Source of the DNA: Telmatospirillum sp. | Lineage (GTDB): Bacteria > Pseudomonadota > Alphaproteobacteria > Rhodospirillales > Magnetospirillaceae | Direction of reading: 5' to 3' | DNA length: 64,000 nucleotides | Assembly (NCBI GenBank): GCA_009712185.1 | Contig: WASQ01000048.1 | Coordinates: forward strand, 13,244 to 77,243 | Shown: positions 37,281 through 46,211 of the stretch, one piece after another | Layout: every line of letters begins with the position of its first letter | Numbering within the stretch: position 1 is the first letter of the stretch | Program-made: the position numbers and the translations under genes | The notes under the pieces: generated by a model | What the model saw: only the letters and a program-made list of their open reading frames with translations | Database searches by the model: none | Told to the model about the DNA's origin: nothing

Positions 37281-37314
37281 TCTGGGACGCCGGACCCGCC
37301 GATGGATTTTTCAC
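37281..37314. repeat. Dispersed 34-bp repeat, copy 1
   Basis: TCTGGGACGCCGGACC plus CGCCGATGGATTTTTCAC here match TCTGGAACGCCGGACC plus CGCCGATGGATTTTTTCAC at 57135-57169, with one substitution and one extra T. It lies 38 bases past the helicase stop. The T run after the conserved core could help termination, but the core does not form a convincing hairpin. Confidence 0.75.
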
Positions 37315-37470
37315 AGGCTGGTGAGCGGGGGCGACGGGTCCTGCCCATCGCCCCCGGGCTCTGCACGCTCTGCAGCCGGTCTCATGGCCGCCGGCAATGG
37401 ATAGCCGCCGGCAATGGATGGCGCGGGCCGGGTCCGGCCCGCTTCGGTCCCTCAATGGGCCCGTCAGGTC

Positions 37471-38298
37471 TCAGAAGTGGTAGGCGAGGCCCGCGCCGGC
37501 GAACGCCTGTTCCTTGGTCTGCACGATCGGGCTGTCCGCCGCGTCGCCGACGATCTCGGAAAGCTTGGCGACGCCGAACATCATCCAATGCTGCGAGAGC
37601 CGGTAGGTGCTGTTGACACCGAACGCGACATCCTTCAGCCCGCCGCTCGCCCGGTATTCGCGCAGTCCGGAATTGCGCGACTGGACGGCGGTGACGCCGA
37701 AGTACTTCTTCATATAGTCGCTGTCCGCGAACACCAGTTGCGGTCCCGCCTTGACCGTCCAGGCGTCGGTCGGTTTCAGCGTGTAGGTTGCGCCCAGCGT
37801 ACCGTCGAGACCATTGCCGGAATGCGTGACCGCCTGGCGAACGGCCGCCCGGACCTCGAACGCATTCCACTGATAGGCGAGGTATCCGCCCATCTGGACG
37901 GAGGCTTCAATGTCGCCCAATCCATGCAGATGCGGGTCGTCGCTCTGGTCGCGGCCGCCGCTGTAGCCCACCAGCAGCCCGGCGCGGAAACCGCCGGATC
38001 GGATAACATTGGCGTTGAAACCCTCGGGTCCGACCGAACCAACCCCGGCATAGGAAATCGACGCATAGGGAATGGGAACGGCATGGTAACGGGACGCGCC
38101 TTCGAATTTCGGGGCGTAACCGCCACCAAGACCCAGGGTGACATCCCAGCCGCTCGCCGACGGGGTGGTGCCCGGCGGACGTTCGAGCTGCTGATCGACG
38201 ATCTCGGCGGCGGTCGCCGCGGGGGTTCCCGCGGCAAGTCCTGCGGCCAGGGCGAGGGCGAACAGCGGGCGACGGGAGGGTGACAGGCGGATAGGCAC
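37471..38298 (-). CDS. MipA/OmpV-family outer-membrane protein
   Basis: About 275 residues with an N-terminal signal peptide (basic SPSRRP, then LFALALAAGLAAGTPAATAA, cleavage near Ala-Ala-Glu). The mature part alternates beta strands (WDVTLGLGGGYAPKFEGASR, RAGLLVGYSGGRDQSDD) and ends in the Phe expected of an outer-membrane barrel (AGAGLAYHF). This is the MipA/OmpV family; E. coli MipA scaffolds MltA and PBP1B, and other members are porin-like. A GTG start at 38298 is preferred because GGAG lies eight bases upstream and it places the signal peptide at the N-terminus. It stands alone. Confidence 0.85.
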   Translation of the reverse strand: MPIRLSPSRRPLFALALAAGLAAGTPAATAAEIVDQQLERPPGTTPSASGWDVTLGLGGGYAPKFEGASRYHAVPIPYASISYAGVGSVGPEGFNANVIRSGGFRAGLLVGYSGGRDQSDDPHLHGLGDIEASVQMGGYLAYQWNAFEVRAAVRQAVTHSGNGLDGTLGATYTLKPTDAWTVKAGPQLVFADSDYMKKYFGVTAVQSRNSGLREYRASGGLKDVAFGVNSTYRLSQHWMMFGVAKLSEIVGDAADSPIVQTKEQAFAGAGLAYHF

Positions 38299-38474
38299 TG
38301 TTTGGACTCCAAGTATTCTGGAAAAAGGTTGGGGCACTTTAGAGCGCGAATGCGCGGGAGGGAAGGGGAATGCGCTGCCTTTTTTCGGGCGATTCATTCC
38401 TTAAATTCAATTAGTTGTGATTTTGCAGTGCCTTCGGGTATGGCGGGCCGGATGTCCGCCCCGACCGTACTCAT

Positions 38475-39107
38475 CTACTGGCTGGCCCAGATGATCCTCG
38501 CCAGGAGGGCGATGTCATCCACCGCCAGGCTGGAGTCTTTCGCCGGCACCGAAAGGGACTGGAGTTCGATCTTTTTCGCGGTCTGGCGGACCAGACGGCG
38601 GATCAGAACCTCTCCCTGGGTCGTCCGGATCAGCACGCGGTCGCCGCGCCGGGGCGCCGGCGACGGGGAAACGATCAGGATATCGCCATTCTGATAGGCC
38701 GGGTCCAGCCGGTTGTCCGTCATCTCCACCGCGAAGGCGTGCGGATCGGCAATCCTCGGCAAGGCAATCTCGTCCCAGTCGGTGCCGATCGGATAGCCCT
38801 GGGAATTGAACCTGCGGTCGGACTGGACATCGTCGAAGCCGGTCAGGGGGACCGTGTCCTGCGCCGTTTCTCCAAGACCGGGACGAACCAGTCCGACGAA
38901 GTGGGCGAAACTGGTGTCGGTCGCCTCAAGGATCTTGGCGATGCTTTCCGTACTGGGCCAGCGGGTCTTGCCTTCCTTGGTAATCCGTTTGCTGCGATTG
39001 AAGGTCGTGGGGTCAAGTCCCGCCCGCCGCGCCAGACCGGAGGCGGTCAGGCGGTTCTCCTGTGCGAGCCTGTCAATCGCGGCCCATATGTCGGTATGCG
39101 TCAGCAT
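38475..39107 (-). CDS. HTH/S24-type repressor with degenerate peptidase site
   Basis: A 210-residue CI/LexA-like regulator. The N-terminal HTH (LTASGLARRAGLDPTTFNRS) is followed by a linker and a C-terminal S24 fold (FAVEMTDNRLDPAYQNGDIL, RRGDRVLIRTTQGEVLIRRL, VDDIALLARIIWASQ). The family consensus for the nucleophile is G-D-S-M-x-P; here the stretch is T-D-N-R-L-D-P, so the Ser position is Arg. The usual Lys of the dyad also appears to be Arg (EVLIRRL). Self-cleavage is therefore unlikely, and the domain probably only dimerises. Upstream DNA has several palindromes that could be its operators. Targets are unknown. Confidence 0.85.
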   Translation of the reverse strand: MLTHTDIWAAIDRLAQENRLTASGLARRAGLDPTTFNRSKRITKEGKTRWPSTESIAKILEATDTSFAHFVGLVRPGLGETAQDTVPLTGFDDVQSDRRFNSQGYPIGTDWDEIALPRIADPHAFAVEMTDNRLDPAYQNGDILIVSPSPAPRRGDRVLIRTTQGEVLIRRLVRQTAKKIELQSLSVPAKDSSLAVDDIALLARIIWASQ

Positions 39108-39662
39108 GGGAACAATATCTCACAAAGGAGCGTGCAGAGCGACACTAAAAATACGGATCGGTCGAAACATAACAACCTTCTGGTTGATGCGACAGTTGTA
39201 ACCCGATTCGTTCTAACTGTTAGGAAACAAAGGACAGTTTAAGACTATAGCAAAAGGGATGGCAGACCGGACGGTCCTTCCGGATCTACTTGACCGTTCG
39301 GAGAGTGAAGAGCGCGGCGAAAGGCAATCCAATGGATTGTTTTTCTGTTTTTGATCTCTTTTTGCGTGCATTCCGCACGCTGTCAAAAAAACGCCATGTT
39401 GCGACAGATTGCCATCCTCATTGCGACAGCGTATTGAGGGGCCGTTGAAACCGGTGTTACGCCGATAATGAGTGAAAAGTGTATTTTTCACCATATGTCG
39501 TTCTACTGGTCGGTTTGTTTTCACCGGTGTCGGGGGGCCGAACGCCGGAGGGATGCGGAAATGGGGCGGAACCGGGTCCGCCATGGTCGAGGTGTCACGC
39601 GGGTGTGACGGATGGGGACGCCCCCCTTCCGCTGTGCCCCCGTCACGAACGGGAGGGGATGA
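39108..39662. other. Repressor / ABC permease divergent intergenic region
   Basis: A 555-base non-coding stretch, AT-rich from 39120 to 39480. It contains CTAAC-T-GTTAG (39213-39223) and GCGTGC-ATTCC-GCACGC (39364-39380). TTGCGACAG occurs twice exactly 22 bases apart (39399 and 39421), and TGCGACAG again at 39188. The arrangement suggests regulator sites for the divergent genes. No reading frame is credible. Confidence 0.55.
39399..39429 (+). promoter_or_regulatory. Direct repeat TTGCGACAG, 22-bp spacing
   Basis: Two exact 9-base copies (39399-39407 and 39421-39429) are two helical turns apart. A third near-copy, TGCGACAG, is at 39188-39195 close to the repressor gene. Same-face direct repeats fit cooperative binding of a regulator, perhaps the adjacent S24-type repressor. 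Confidence 0.4.
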
Positions 39663-41399
39663 GTGCCGCGGACGATAATACCTGGCGCCGTCGGCTTGGG
39701 ACCGAACCTCCGTCCCAACGCCTGGGATCTGGCGGTTTTACCGCTGCTGCTGGCGATTCTCTGGGTGCTTGCCTTCGGCAGTGCCCAGATGACCACTCCC
39801 TACAATATCGGGGATCCTCTGCCGATCTCGCTCGATCCCGGGGATCTGCCCTATTATCTGCTGCGGTCCTTCCTGCGGATGGCCGCCGGGCTTGCCGTGT
39901 CCCTGGTCTTCACCCTGGTCTATGCGACCCTTGCGGCGAAAAGCCGGTATGCCGAGAAGATTCTGATTCCGGTCCTGGATGTCCTCCAGTCGATTCCGAT
40001 CCTGGGGTTCCTGTCCATCACGGTGACGGGGTTCATCGCGTTGTTTCCGGGCAATCTGCTGGGGGTGGAATGCGCGTCGATTTTCGCGATCTTCACCTCC
40101 CAGGCCTGGAACATGACCTTCAGTTTCTATGCCTCGCTGCGCACCGTCCCCTATGACCTGCGCGAGGCCGCCGACATGTTCCATCTGTCCACGTGGCAGC
40201 GGTTCTGGCAGCTTGAGCTGCCCTTCGCCGCGCCGGGACTGATCTGGAACATGATGATGTCGGTGTCGGGTGGATGGTTTTTCGTGGTCGCGTCAGAGGC
40301 GATCACCGTCAACGGCCAGACGATCACGCTTCCGGGGATCGGCTCCTATATCGCGATGGCGATCGCGGCCAAGAACCTGACTGCGATCGGCTGGGCGATC
40401 GTCGCCATGCTGGTCGGCATCATCCTTTATGATCAGCTCTTCTTCCGCCCCCTCGTCGCCTGGGCCGACAAGTTCAAGTTCGAAACGGTTCCGGGAGAGG
40501 AGATCCCGACGTCGCGACTCCTCGACATGATGCAGCGGGCCCGTCTGCTGCGGGCGTTCAGCATGGTTCCGGGCATGATCTGGGAACGGTCGCTGATCTT
40601 GTTCCGCAAGCGGTCGGACGGCCTCAGCCCGCCGCCCGGCACCCGGCTGCGCCTGCCCTGGTTCGACCGCATCTGGACGGTGTTCCTGCTCTGCGTGGCC
40701 GGGTTTGCGGTCTATCGTGTCGGCGACTATATCAAGGCGGAGGTCGGGCTGGATGAGGTCGTCCATGTCTTTCTGCTGGGGTTGGCCACTGCCGTCAGGG
40801 TCATCGTCCTGATCGCCATCGCCGCCCTGGTCTGGGTGCCGGTCGGCGTCTGGATCGGGTTCCGGCCGCGGGTGGCCCAGACGGTGCAGCCGATCGCCCA
40901 GTTCATGGCGGCTTTCCCGGCCAATCTGATGTTCCCGGTGGCCGTTATTCTGATCCTGCATTTCCATCTGTCGGTGGAGGTCTGGACCAGCCCGCTGATG
41001 ATTCTCGGCACCCAGTGGTACATCCTGTTCAACGTCATTTCCGGCGCCATGTCGATGCCCAGTGACTTCCGCGCCGTGGCCGACAATTTCGGGCTGAAGG
41101 GATGGCTGCGGTGGAAAAGAGTGATCCTGCCCGGGATCTTTCCGTCCTTCGTCACGGGCGCCATCACGGCGTCGGGCGGGTCCTGGAACGCCAGCATCGT
41201 CTCCGAGATGGTGAGCTGGGGCGATACCACCCTGATGGCGACCGGGATCGGATCCTATATTGCCGACAATACGCAAAGGGGCGATTTTCCACGCATCGCC
41301 CTCGGCGTTGCGGTGATGTGCTGTTACGTGATGTTGTTCAATCGCCAGATCTGGCGGCGGATGTACCGCGTGGCGGAAGAACGTTTGCGGATCGACTGA
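39663..41399 (+). CDS. NitT/TauT-type ABC transporter, fused double permease
   Basis: A 578-residue inner-membrane protein with two BPD_transp_1 permease modules in tandem. Module 1 is about residues 60-285 (YYLLRSFLRMAAGLAVSLVF, with EAA-type loop DLREAADMFHLSTWQRFWQL). Module 2 is about 360-570 (ATAVRVIVLIAIAALVW, with DFRAVADNFGLKGWLRWKRV). A cytoplasmic linker joins them. Nitrate, sulfonate, taurine or bicarbonate are the usual substrates of relatives; no binding protein is nearby, so the substrate is open. The GTG start at 39663 has GGGAGGGG upstream; an ATG at 39659 is in another frame. It forms an operon with the next gene. Confidence 0.88.
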   Translation: MPRTIIPGAVGLGPNLRPNAWDLAVLPLLLAILWVLAFGSAQMTTPYNIGDPLPISLDPGDLPYYLLRSFLRMAAGLAVSLVFTLVYATLAAKSRYAEKILIPVLDVLQSIPILGFLSITVTGFIALFPGNLLGVECASIFAIFTSQAWNMTFSFYASLRTVPYDLREAADMFHLSTWQRFWQLELPFAAPGLIWNMMMSVSGGWFFVVASEAITVNGQTITLPGIGSYIAMAIAAKNLTAIGWAIVAMLVGIILYDQLFFRPLVAWADKFKFETVPGEEIPTSRLLDMMQRARLLRAFSMVPGMIWERSLILFRKRSDGLSPPPGTRLRLPWFDRIWTVFLLCVAGFAVYRVGDYIKAEVGLDEVVHVFLLGLATAVRVIVLIAIAALVWVPVGVWIGFRPRVAQTVQPIAQFMAAFPANLMFPVAVILILHFHLSVEVWTSPLMILGTQWYILFNVISGAMSMPSDFRAVADNFGLKGWLRWKRVILPGIFPSFVTGAITASGGSWNASIVSEMVSWGDTTLMATGIGSYIADNTQRGDFPRIALGVAVMCCYVMLFNRQIWRRMYRVAEERLRID

Positions 41400-41412
41400 A
41401 GGGAATGCTGCC

Positions 41413-42744
41413 GTGACCGACACCAATGACCTGCTGATTGATCTCTCCGGCGTGCGGAAGTTCTTCCGGGCCCCCGATCATTCCGACCGGATCGTCCTCG
41501 ACGACGTCAATTTCCAGCTTCGCCAGGGCGAAATCGTCTCGCTGCTTGGCAAGTCCGGATCGGGCAAGTCGACGCTGTTGCGGATCATCGCGGGGCTGAT
41601 CCGTGCCAATGGCGGAAAGGTCCACTACCGGGGCCAGCCGATCAACGGACCCGTGCGCGGGATCTCGATGGTTTTCCAGTCCTTCGCGTTGTTTCCCTGG
41701 CTCACGGTCCAGCAGAATGTCGAGCTCGGCCTGGAGGCGCTGGCCGTCCCCGCGCGGGAACGCGAGGAGAGGGCGCTGGAAGCCATCGACGTGATCGGCC
41801 TGGGCGGTTTCGAATCCGCCTATCCGCGCGAATTGTCGGGCGGCATGCGCCAGCGCGTGGGATTCGCCCGCGCCCTGGTGATGCGTCCCGACGTCCTTCT
41901 GATGGACGAACCCTTCTCCGCGCTTGACGTCCTGACGGCGGAAACCCTGAGCGCCGACCTGCTGGAGCTGTGGCTGGAACGCAAAATTCCAACCAAGGGC
42001 ATCCTGTTCGTGTCGCACAACATCGAGGAGGCGGTGGCCATGTCCGACCGCGTCCTGGTGTTTTCCTCCGACCCCGGACGGGTGAAGGCCGAAATCCCGG
42101 TGCCGCTGCCCCATCCCAGGGACCGGGACGCGCCGGCATTCAAGGCCCTTGTCGATCAGGTCTATGCGATCATGACGCAGCGGCCGCTGCGTCCGGTCGG
42201 GGCGGAACCCTTGAGCCTCGGCTACCGTCTGCCGTCGGCGACCCCGCACAAGATCGAGGGCATGCTGGAGACCCTTCTCGAACCGCAGTTCAACGGACGG
42301 GCTGACCTGCCCGCGCTGGCCGACGAACTCCAGCTTCCCGACGATGTGCTGTTCCACCTGCTGGAGGCGGGAGCCCTTCTGGGCTTCATCAAGGTCGACG
42401 AGGGCGATGCGACCCTGCTTCCCCTGGGACGGACGTTCGCAGAAGCCGACACCAACGATCGCAAGACGCTGTTTGCCAAGCAGCTCCTGTCGCATATCTC
42501 TCTCGCGTCCCATATCCGCCATGTTCTGGATGAACGGCGCGACCACCGGGCCCCTGAAGGACGGTTCATCCAGGAACTCGAAGACTTCCTGAGCGACGAT
42601 GAGGCCGAACGCGTTCTGGAGCAGGTGATCGCCTGGGGGCGTTATGCCGAGATTTTCGATTACGATTATACCTCGGGCGTGCTGTCCCTGCCCGAGGAGG
42701 AGGAGGAAAACGGTTCGGCCGGGGAGGACGTGGCCGCCGAATAA
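41413..42744 (+). CDS. NitT/TauT-type ABC transporter, ATPase with AAA-associated C-terminal domain
   Basis: A 443-residue ATPase. The first about 260 residues are a standard ABC domain: GKSGSGKSTLLRI, the Q-loop in VFQSFALFPWLTV, signature ELSGGMRQRVGFARAL, Walker B LLMDEPFSALDVLTAE, and switch LFVSHNIEEAV. The remaining about 180 residues are an extra winged-helix-like AAA-associated domain (HKIEGMLETLLEPQFNGRAD, SHIRHVLDERRDHRAPEGRF), as seen in this transporter subgroup. It ends in an acidic tail (PEEEEENGSAGED). The GTG start has GAAGGGA eight bases upstream and lies 13 bases after the permease gene. Confidence 0.9.
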   Translation: MTDTNDLLIDLSGVRKFFRAPDHSDRIVLDDVNFQLRQGEIVSLLGKSGSGKSTLLRIIAGLIRANGGKVHYRGQPINGPVRGISMVFQSFALFPWLTVQQNVELGLEALAVPAREREERALEAIDVIGLGGFESAYPRELSGGMRQRVGFARALVMRPDVLLMDEPFSALDVLTAETLSADLLELWLERKIPTKGILFVSHNIEEAVAMSDRVLVFSSDPGRVKAEIPVPLPHPRDRDAPAFKALVDQVYAIMTQRPLRPVGAEPLSLGYRLPSATPHKIEGMLETLLEPQFNGRADLPALADELQLPDDVLFHLLEAGALLGFIKVDEGDATLLPLGRTFAEADTNDRKTLFAKQLLSHISLASHIRHVLDERRDHRAPEGRFIQELEDFLSDDEAERVLEQVIAWGRYAEIFDYDYTSGVLSLPEEEEENGSAGEDVAAE

Positions 42745-42931
42745 CGGGTCTTCCGGGGACGTTCAAGGGGCTGCCTGCGCGCCTTTACCGGCATCCGCCG
42801 GCGCCGACGGCAGTCCCGGAAGGATGCGCCCGGGAATTGAGGGGGCGGGAGAAAAAATCCCGGTAAACGCGCCCGTCCCGCTGCCGCGACCACTTCCCTG
42901 TGTCCTGACTTTCGGGTAGGGTCCTCTGATC

Positions 42932-43279
42932 ATGAGCAAAACGATCTATCACATGTGCCTGCGCACCGAATGGCAGGCGGCGGTCGCGGCCGACGTCTAC
43001 AAGGGGTCCTCGCAGGACCAGGCCGACGGCTTCATCCATTTCTCGACCGGCTCCCAGGTTGAGGAGTCCGCCCGCCGGCATCGGGCCGGGCAGGCGGATC
43101 TGGTCCTCCTCTCGGTCGACGCGGCGAGGCTGGGCGACATCCTCCGCTGGGAGGAGGCGCGTGGCGGGCAGTTGTTTCCGCATCTCTACGGGCCGTTGCC
43201 GATCAACGCGGTGATGGAGGTGCGCGACCTGCCGCTGGACCAGAAAGGTCTTCATCGTTTCCCCCTGCTTGAAGACTGA
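42932..43279 (+). CDS. DUF952 family protein
   Basis: A 115-residue protein of the DUF952 family, recognised from IYHMCLRTEWQAA, DGFIHFSTGSQVEESARRH and FPHLYGPLPINAVMEVRDL. The family has no established function, although its fold is related to ADP-ribosyltransferase-like proteins. It lies directly before pyrD, whose chosen start is 10 bases after its stop; the DUF952-pyrD pairing is, to my knowledge, frequent in alphaproteobacteria. Confidence 0.88.
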   Translation: MSKTIYHMCLRTEWQAAVAADVYKGSSQDQADGFIHFSTGSQVEESARRHRAGQADLVLLSVDAARLGDILRWEEARGGQLFPHLYGPLPINAVMEVRDLPLDQKGLHRFPLLED

Positions 43280-43289
43280 GCCCCGCCCC

Positions 43290-44354
43290 GTGTTGGATTA
43301 CTATCGCGTCGCCGGACCGCTGATCCGGCTTCTGCCCGCCGAGGCGGCACACAATCTGTCGATTGCCGTCATGAAGACCGGGCTGGTCCCCGGGCAGCCC
43401 CGTGACGACGATCCCAGCCTCGCGATTTCCCTCTGGGGGCGGGACTTTCCCAATCCGGTCGGATTGGCCGCCGGTTACGACAAGAACGCTGAAATTCCCG
43501 ATGCCCTGCTGGGGCAGGGATTCGGTTTTGTTGAAATCGGAACGGTGACACCCCGCCCGCAGCCCGGCAATCCCAAGCCCCGCCTGACCCGGCTGGTCGA
43601 GGACCGGGCGGTCATCAACCGCATGGGATTCAACAATCAGGGTGCCGAGAGGGTGGCCGGTCGGCTGGCGGCCAGGCGCCGGATCGGAATTGTCGGGGCG
43701 AATATCGGGAAGAACAAGACCACCGAGGACGCCGCCGCCGATTATGAAGCCGGCGTCCGGGCTTTCGGTCTGCACGCCGACTATCTGGTGATCAATGTGT
43801 CCTCGCCCAACACGCCGGGGCTTCGCGCGCTTCAAGGCAAGGCGCCGCTGGCCGAACTGGTCGGGCGCGCCCGCGCCGCTCTTTTGTCCCTGCCGGCGCC
43901 GCGACCGCCGCTGCTTCTCAAGATCGCCCCGGATCTCACGGACGAGGATAAGCGCGATATTGCGGAGGTCGCTTTGGAAAGCGGTCTTGACGGCCTGATC
44001 GTCACCAACACGACCATCGATCGGCCGGCGGGATTGATCTCGCCCAACCGGACTGAAACCGGGGGGCTGTCGGGGCCGCCGCTGATGGAGCCGGCCACCG
44101 CCGTGCTGCGCGACATGTACCGGCTGACAGGGGGGCGTCTGCCCCTGGTCGGTGTCGGAGGCATCACCACCGGGGCGGATGCCTACCGGAAAATCCGGGC
44201 GGGCGCATCCCTGGTGCAGCTTTACACCGCGCTGATCTATCACGGGACGGTCCAGGTGACGCGGATCAAGCGCGATCTGGCCGCATTGCTGCGCAAGGAC
44301 GGTTTTTCGCATCTGTCGGAAGCGGTCGGCGCCGATGTCCCGGAGGCCCGATGA
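43290..44354 (+). CDS. pyrD: Dihydroorotate dehydrogenase (quinone), class 2
   Basis: PyrD (354 residues) oxidises dihydroorotate to orotate at the inner membrane, passing electrons to quinone. The N-terminal helix LDYYRVAGPLIRLLPAEAAH is the class 2 membrane-association element. Core motifs are AAGYDKNAEIPDALLGQGFG, NRMGFNNQG, VINVSSPNTPGLRALQ (class 2 catalytic Ser), KIAPDLTDED, and FMN phosphate site GVGGITTGADAYRKIRAGAS. The GTG at 43290 gives the family N-terminus; a TTG at 43269 would overlap the DUF952 gene. The stop overlaps the next ATG by four bases. Confidence 0.95.
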   Translation: MLDYYRVAGPLIRLLPAEAAHNLSIAVMKTGLVPGQPRDDDPSLAISLWGRDFPNPVGLAAGYDKNAEIPDALLGQGFGFVEIGTVTPRPQPGNPKPRLTRLVEDRAVINRMGFNNQGAERVAGRLAARRRIGIVGANIGKNKTTEDAAADYEAGVRAFGLHADYLVINVSSPNTPGLRALQGKAPLAELVGRARAALLSLPAPRPPLLLKIAPDLTDEDKRDIAEVALESGLDGLIVTNTTIDRPAGLISPNRTETGGLSGPPLMEPATAVLRDMYRLTGGRLPLVGVGGITTGADAYRKIRAGASLVQLYTALIYHGTVQVTRIKRDLAALLRKDGFSHLSEAVGADVPEAR

Positions 44355-45223
44355 GCCTGCCGATCCTGGGCGGCCTGAAAGAGCTGCCCGACCGCTATCA
44401 GGGGTGCATCATCGATCTTTGGGGGGTCATCCACGATGGAATTACCCCCTATCCCGGCGCTATAGACGCGCTGACCAGACTGAAGGCGTCCGGGCGGCGC
44501 GTTGTCATGTTGTCCAACGCGCCGCGCCGGTCCGCCGCGGTTATCGCCCTGATGGACGAGCTCGGCATCGCCAGGGAGCTTTACCTCGACATCGTGACGT
44601 CGGGTGAGGCGGTGTATGAGGAAATCACCACGGGCCGGGATCCATGGTTCCGGTGTCTCGGACGCCGCTGCCTGCATGTCGGCGGTCCGCGGGACCGGGA
44701 CCTGTTTGTCGGTCTCGACCTCGATCTCGTGAAAGCTCCGTCCGACGCCCAGTTCCTCCTCGTTACCGGGCCGGAGGAGGCCGATGCCACGGTCGAGGAT
44801 TTCGCGCCCCTCCTCAGGGAGGCGCGGTCGCTGGACCTGCCGCTGGTCTGCGCCAATCCAGATCTGGTGGTGATCCACTGCGGCCGTCCGATGATCTGCG
44901 CGGGGTCGCTCGCCCTCTTTTACGAGGAACTGGGCGGCGATGTCCGCTATCGCGGCAAACCCGATCCGGCGATCTATGACGTCTGCCTGGCAAGACTGGG
45001 TCTCGACCGGTCACGCGTGATCGCGATCGGAGACGGCTTTCCCACCGATGTCGCGGGGGCCAGGGCGGCCGGGCTGGACTGTCTGTTCTGCACGGGGGGA
45101 ATTCACGCCGAGGAAATCGGAACCCGCTATGGCGAACGTCCCGATCCCGACCGGCTGGAGGCGGCGATTCTCCATCATGGCGGTCTGCGCCCCGCCGCCG
45201 CTATCGGCGGTTTCGTCTGGTAG
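44351..45223 (+). CDS. HAD-superfamily hydrolase, subfamily IIA (TIGR01459-like)
   Basis: A 290-residue HAD phosphatase-like protein. HAD motif I is IDLWGVIHDGITPYPGAIDA; motif II RRVVMLSNAPRRSAAV has Ser; motif III Lys is in YRGKPDPAIYDVCL, followed by motif IV GDGFPTDVAGARAAGLD. Motif I reads D-L-W-G, with Trp in place of the usual D-x-D second Asp. This matches the TIGR01459 group of mostly alphaproteobacterial proteins of unknown substrate. It is translationally coupled to pyrD (ATGA overlap). Confidence 0.87.
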   Translation: MSLPILGGLKELPDRYQGCIIDLWGVIHDGITPYPGAIDALTRLKASGRRVVMLSNAPRRSAAVIALMDELGIARELYLDIVTSGEAVYEEITTGRDPWFRCLGRRCLHVGGPRDRDLFVGLDLDLVKAPSDAQFLLVTGPEEADATVEDFAPLLREARSLDLPLVCANPDLVVIHCGRPMICAGSLALFYEELGGDVRYRGKPDPAIYDVCLARLGLDRSRVIAIGDGFPTDVAGARAAGLDCLFCTGGIHAEEIGTRYGERPDPDRLEAAILHHGGLRPAAAIGGFVW

Positions 45224-45328
45224 CCGGCGCGGCGACAACGGTCGCGCGATCATCCGTGGCGTCGACCATCGACCCGGGGCAGGGCGCTGTCGCGTTGTCA
45301 CCGCTCCGGGCCCGCAGGCGGGCTGGTA

Positions 45329-46096
45329 TCAGGGCATGAACTGCTCGGCCAGAATGCGTTCCTCAAGATTGTGTTCGGGATCGAAAAGCAGACGGAGGTG
45401 CGTGCTGCGGTCTTCGCGCACCTCCACTTCGGTGACGTCGCGGACCTCGGTGTAGTCGGCCACGGCGGAAACCGGGCGTTTCCCGTTTTCCAGGATTTCG
45501 AAGACCACTTTCGCCGTATGGGGCAGCAGGGCGCCACGCCAGCGCCGGGGTCGGAAGGCGGAAATGGAGGTCAGGGCCAGGACGCCGGCGCCCATGGGAA
45601 TGATCGGGCCGTGGGCGGACAGATTGTAGGCGGTGCTGCCGGCCGGTGTCGCCACCAGCACGCCGTCGCAGATCAGCTCGTCCAGACGGGTGCGGCCGTC
45701 GATCCGGATGCGGATCTTGGCAGCCTGCCGGGTTTCGCGGAGCAAAGAGACCTCGTTGATCGCCAGCGCTTCATGCAGGCTTCCGTCCACAGTGCGGGCC
45801 TTCATGACCAGCGGATGGAGGCGGACGGTCTCCGCGCGGGCCAGACGTTCCGGCAGGCGCTCGGGATCATAGACATTCAGCAGGAAACCGACGGATCCCC
45901 GGTTCATTCCATAGATCGGCACATGCCGGTCGATGTGCTGATGCAGGGTTTCCAGCATGAAACCGTCGCCTCCCAGGGCGACGATGACGTCGGCCTCGGA
46001 GGGCGGAACGGATCCATAGCGGTCGGTGAGGCAGGCAAGGGCGCATTGTGCGGCCTCGATGTCGGCGGCGACAAAAGCGATACGGGAAACGGTCAT
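45329..46096 (-). CDS. nadK: NAD kinase
   Basis: NadK (255 residues) phosphorylates NAD to NADP. The ATP/NAD-kinase motif GGDG is at residues 42-45 ([18 protein letters not shown]), then [13 protein letters not shown], the NE motif in [12 protein letters not shown], and [20 protein letters not shown]. The length matches short bacterial NadK proteins. It converges with the HAD gene across about 105 bases without a clear terminator. Confidence 0.95.
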   Translation of the reverse strand: MTVSRIAFVAADIEAAQCALACLTDRYGSVPPSEADVIVALGGDGFMLETLHQHIDRHVPIYGMNRGSVGFLLNVYDPERLPERLARAETVRLHPLVMKARTVDGSLHEALAINEVSLLRETRQAAKIRIRIDGRTRLDELICDGVLVATPAGSTAYNLSAHGPIIPMGAGVLALTSISAFRPRRWRGALLPHTAKVVFEILENGKRPVSAVADYTEVRDVTEVEVREDRSTHLRLLFDPEHNLEERILAEQFMP

Positions 46097-46211
46097 TGGC
46101 AGGATTCCAGATGGAAAACGCAGTATAGCTCCGGCCGCAGGGATTGGGCGAGCTCCCGAAGGGGCTATACGGAGCGTCGAGGGCGCGTCGGGCGGCGCCG
46201 TCCGGATGGGG

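Noticed and set aside
34436-37366. Long minus-strand frame opposite the helicase
   Set aside because: High-GC antisense shadow; Gly/Arg/Gln/Pro-rich with no recognisable domain, while the plus strand has full helicase motifs.
39659-40156. ATG at 39659 as the permease start
   Set aside because: It reads a different frame that leaves the permease sequence; the GTG at 39663 is in frame and well spaced from GGGAGGGG.
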